Assembly (NCBI RefSeq): GCF_001644195.2
Contig: NZ_LWBL02000056.1
Location: forward strand, 1-35,528
Direction of reading: 5' to 3'
Source: Bacillus marinisedimentorum
GTDB lineage: Bacteria > Bacillota > Bacilli > Bacillales > Bacillaceae_O
DNA length: 35,528 bases
Made by a program: the position numbers and the translations under genes. Each line of letters starts with the position of its first letter. Within the stretch, counting starts at the first letter, position 1. Below, one piece after another: positions 34,156-35,528 of this stretch. The notes beneath the pieces are model-generated. The model searched no databases. It was not told the origin of the DNA and was given only the letters and a program-made list of their open reading frames with translations.

Positions 34156-34195
34156 GAAGTTGAGCATTCAGGTATTACAGAAAGGAGAGGGAGAC

Positions 34196-34399
34196 ATGCT
34201 TACAAATATTGGCGTTCCCGGTTTGATTTTGATTCTTGTACTTGCACTTATTATTTTCGGCCCGCAGAAGCTGCCGGAAGTTGGCAAAGCAGTCGGACAA
34301 TCTTTGAAGGAATTCAAAAAGTCCACCAAGGAACTGACCGGTGACTTCACTGAGGAAATCAAAGAAGTGAAAGAGGTTACAGAAGAGCTGAAAAAATAA
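34196..34399 (+). CDS. tatA: TatA-family twin-arginine translocase subunit (copy 3)
   Basis: This 67-residue protein begins [14 protein letters not shown], with one membrane helix, the hinge [10 protein letters not shown], the amphipathic helix [12 protein letters not shown] and a long acidic tail ([13 protein letters not shown]). ATG 34196 follows AAAGGAGAGGG; earlier in-frame codons are not used. It is followed 22 bp later by another tatA and then tatC, forming a second tat operon. No Tat substrate gene is visible beside it. Confidence 0.94.
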   Translation: MLTNIGVPGLILILVLALIIFGPQKLPEVGKAVGQSLKEFKKSTKELTGDFTEEIKEVKEVTEELKK

Positions 34400-34421
34400 A
34401 CTGAAACGGGAGAGATCCAGT

Positions 34422-34604
34422 TTGCTCACAAACATCGGAATACCAGGGCTTATTTTAATCATCGTACTCGTTCTGTTCATCTTCGGCCCTAAGCGGCTTC
34501 CTGAGTTGGGGCGGGCAGTCGGTACCACGATTACAGATTTCAAGAAGACTGCAAGGGACCTCACTGAAGAGGAAAACAGTGAAAAACCTGAAAAGCAGGT
34601 GTGA
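34422..34604 (+). CDS. tatA: TatA-family twin-arginine translocase subunit (copy 4)
   Basis: This 60-residue protein begins MLTNIGIPGLILIIV, with the hinge FGPKRLPELG and the amphipathic helix TITDFKKTARDL. The start is a TTG codon, nine bases after GGGAGAG; the conserved N-terminus shared with the other copies supports it. It is more divergent than copies 1-3 in the helix (VLVLFIF). It could supply a TatB-like or mixed partner, but it is classed as TatA by sequence. A hairpin follows directly. Confidence 0.9.
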   Translation: MLTNIGIPGLILIIVLVLFIFGPKRLPELGRAVGTTITDFKKTARDLTEEENSEKPEKQV

Positions 34605-34609
34605 GTTTA

Positions 34610-34641
34610 AAAGGTGTGAGGTATGCCCTTACACTTTTTTT
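34610..34641 (+). terminator. Hairpin with T-run between tatA copy 4 and tatC copy 2
   Basis: AAAGGTGTGAGG (34610-34621) pairs with CCTTACACTTTT (34627-34638), with two G-U pairs and a 5-base TATGC loop, and is followed by T to 34641. It has the form of an intrinsic terminator inside the operon, like the related hairpin at 30586-30619. Partial termination would reduce tatC output. Confidence 0.7.
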
Positions 34642-34668
34642 ACTGCCCGGAAATTGGCGGACCTTTGA

Positions 34669-35454
34669 ATGAAAAAGGCTGCGCACATTGGCATTCTAAA
34701 AGATAGAAAGGGGTGTAATGTTCTGGGGGACCGTGATTTGACAGTTGTCCAACATCTTGAAGAACTTCGAAAGCGGCTTATGTATACAGTGGCCGCGTTT
34801 GTCTTGTTTTTCATCGTCGGTTTTATTTTCATAAAAGACATTTACCGGTGGTTCGTTCGTGATATCGAGTTTCAGCTCACTGTACTCGGACCGACCGAAA
34901 TCATCTGGATTTATTTCGCGCTGGCAACCGTCATTGCCGTTACCGGAATGGTGCCCGTTCTGGTGTCACAGGTGTGGCTTTTTGTGAAACCGGCACTGAA
35001 TAAAATGGAACAGCGCACGACCCTTATGTATATCCCTGCTTCATTCATTTTATTTGTCGCTGGGCTGGCATTTGGATATTTTATCGTTTTCCCGGTTGTG
35101 TTAGGTTTTTTGATTGAACTGTCAGGAGACATGTTTCAATTGACGTTTACGACACAAAAGTATTTCACCTTTCTGCTTCGGATGACGATCCCGTTTGCTG
35201 TTTTGTTTGAGCTTCCGGTTGTCATCATGTTTTTGACAAGCCTAGGGCTGATTAACCCAGTAAAGCTGAAGAAGGTGCGGAAGTACGCATATTTTGTGCT
35301 TGTTGTCGTTTCGGTCATCATTTCACCGCCGGATTTCTTGTCAGATATATTAGTCATTGTCCCGCTGCTTCTCCTTTATGAATTGAGCATTATGCTTTCC
35401 GGTTTTGTGTACAGGCGGAAACAGCGGAAACTGAAAAAGCTTTATGAGGAATAG
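34669..35454 (+). CDS. tatC: TatC twin-arginine signal receptor (copy 2)
   Basis: This membrane protein of up to 261 residues has six helices and strong similarity to tatC copy 1 (HLEELRKR, FVKPALNKMEQR, FGYFIVFP, FELPVVIMFL, VRKYAYFVLV). The start is unclear: ATG 34669 gives an N-terminal extension of about 20 residues and has a weak GGCGG site, while the family start (around GDRDLTVVQHLEEL) lies after a good AAAGGGG at 34707-34713 with only a CTG (34725) or TTG (34738) in frame. It ends the second tat operon; a terminator follows. Confidence 0.92.
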   Translation: MKKAAHIGILKDRKGCNVLGDRDLTVVQHLEELRKRLMYTVAAFVLFFIVGFIFIKDIYRWFVRDIEFQLTVLGPTEIIWIYFALATVIAVTGMVPVLVSQVWLFVKPALNKMEQRTTLMYIPASFILFVAGLAFGYFIVFPVVLGFLIELSGDMFQLTFTTQKYFTFLLRMTIPFAVLFELPVVIMFLTSLGLINPVKLKKVRKYAYFVLVVVSVIISPPDFLSDILVIVPLLLLYELSIMLSGFVYRRKQRKLKKLYEE

Positions 35455-35462
35455 GTTTCTGG

Positions 35463-35491
35463 AAAACCCATACGGACTGTATGGGTTTTTC
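35463..35491 (+). terminator. Rho-independent terminator after tatC copy 2
   Basis: AAAACCCATAC (35463-35473) pairs perfectly with GTATGGGTTTT (35479-35489) around GGACT, with T following. It starts eight bases after the tatC stop. Confidence 0.9.
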
Positions 35492-35496
35492 TTAAT

Positions 35497-35528
35497 AGGT
35501 AAGAAAGCATAAGTTTTTAAGCTAGATC
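35497..35528. repeat. Start of a family R repeat, cut by the window edge
   Basis: AAGAAAGCATAAGTTT (35503-35518) is identical to 7281-7296 at the start of the family R copies behind the arc terminator. As there, it lies directly after an operon terminator. Confidence 0.5.

Overview
The window looks like chromosomal DNA from a low-to-medium GC Gram-positive of the Bacillaceae type. Strong AGGAGG-like ribosome binding sites, a consensus CcpA cre box, a Crp/Fnr-family box, a HemAT-type globin sensor, a glgBCDA operon and several Bacillus-style intergenic repeats all point that way. No rRNA, tRNA, CRISPR, phage or intact transposase gene was seen. The species cannot be named from the sequence alone.

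Layout. 1-728: the cut right end of a MITE-like repeat, other repeat fragments, a terminator hairpin, and the arc control region (Crp/Fnr-like box and cre). 729-7216: an arginine deiminase operon: arcA, arcB, arcC, an M20 dipeptidase, and a YfcC-family carrier taken as ArcD. 7217-8415: a repeat mosaic with the first 21-bp-phased GCGTGAAA array. 8416-9105: ArcR-type regulator. 9407-10471: GH15-like glycoside hydrolase. 10472-11427: repeat remnants and a likely glg control region. 11428-17226: glgB-glgC-glgD-glgA, then a DUF1232 membrane protein. 18016-20045, minus strand: hemAT and a lone azlD. 20296-20545: an intact MITE-like element with a perfect 8-bp target duplication. 20636-22691: an OmpR-type response regulator and its sensor kinase. 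22744-24008: a second repeat mosaic with two more phased arrays. 24030-31484: an anaerobic respiratory locus (tatA, Fe-S subunit, NrfD-like subunit, Tat-exported molybdopterin oxidoreductase, TorD-like chaperone, tatA, tatC). 32111-33019: an orphan glycine-betaine-type binding lipoprotein. 33060-33495: a second MITE-like element. 33530-33955, minus strand: a GNAT acetyltransferase. 34196-35454: two more tatA and a second tatC.

How the parts fit. The arc operon imports arginine, or frees it from peptides, and yields ATP without oxygen; ArcR is its probable regulator. The reductase locus would let the cell respire an oxyanion of sulfur, selenium or arsenic. Its gene order B-C-A matches tetrathionate reductase TtrBCA and, as recalled, selenate reductase SrdBCA; sequence reading cannot settle the substrate. 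A perfect TGTGA-N6-TCACA box sits about 42 bp upstream of the predicted start of that operon, as in a class II Fnr promoter. The glg genes make glycogen, and the GH15 enzyme may degrade it.

The most unusual signals are: three homologous arrays in which a GCGTGAAA-type motif recurs at almost exactly 21 bp, about two helical turns; a related hairpin in both tatA-tatC gaps; four tatA and two tatC genes within about 11.5 kb; and an unassigned possible structured element upstream of the M20 peptidase.
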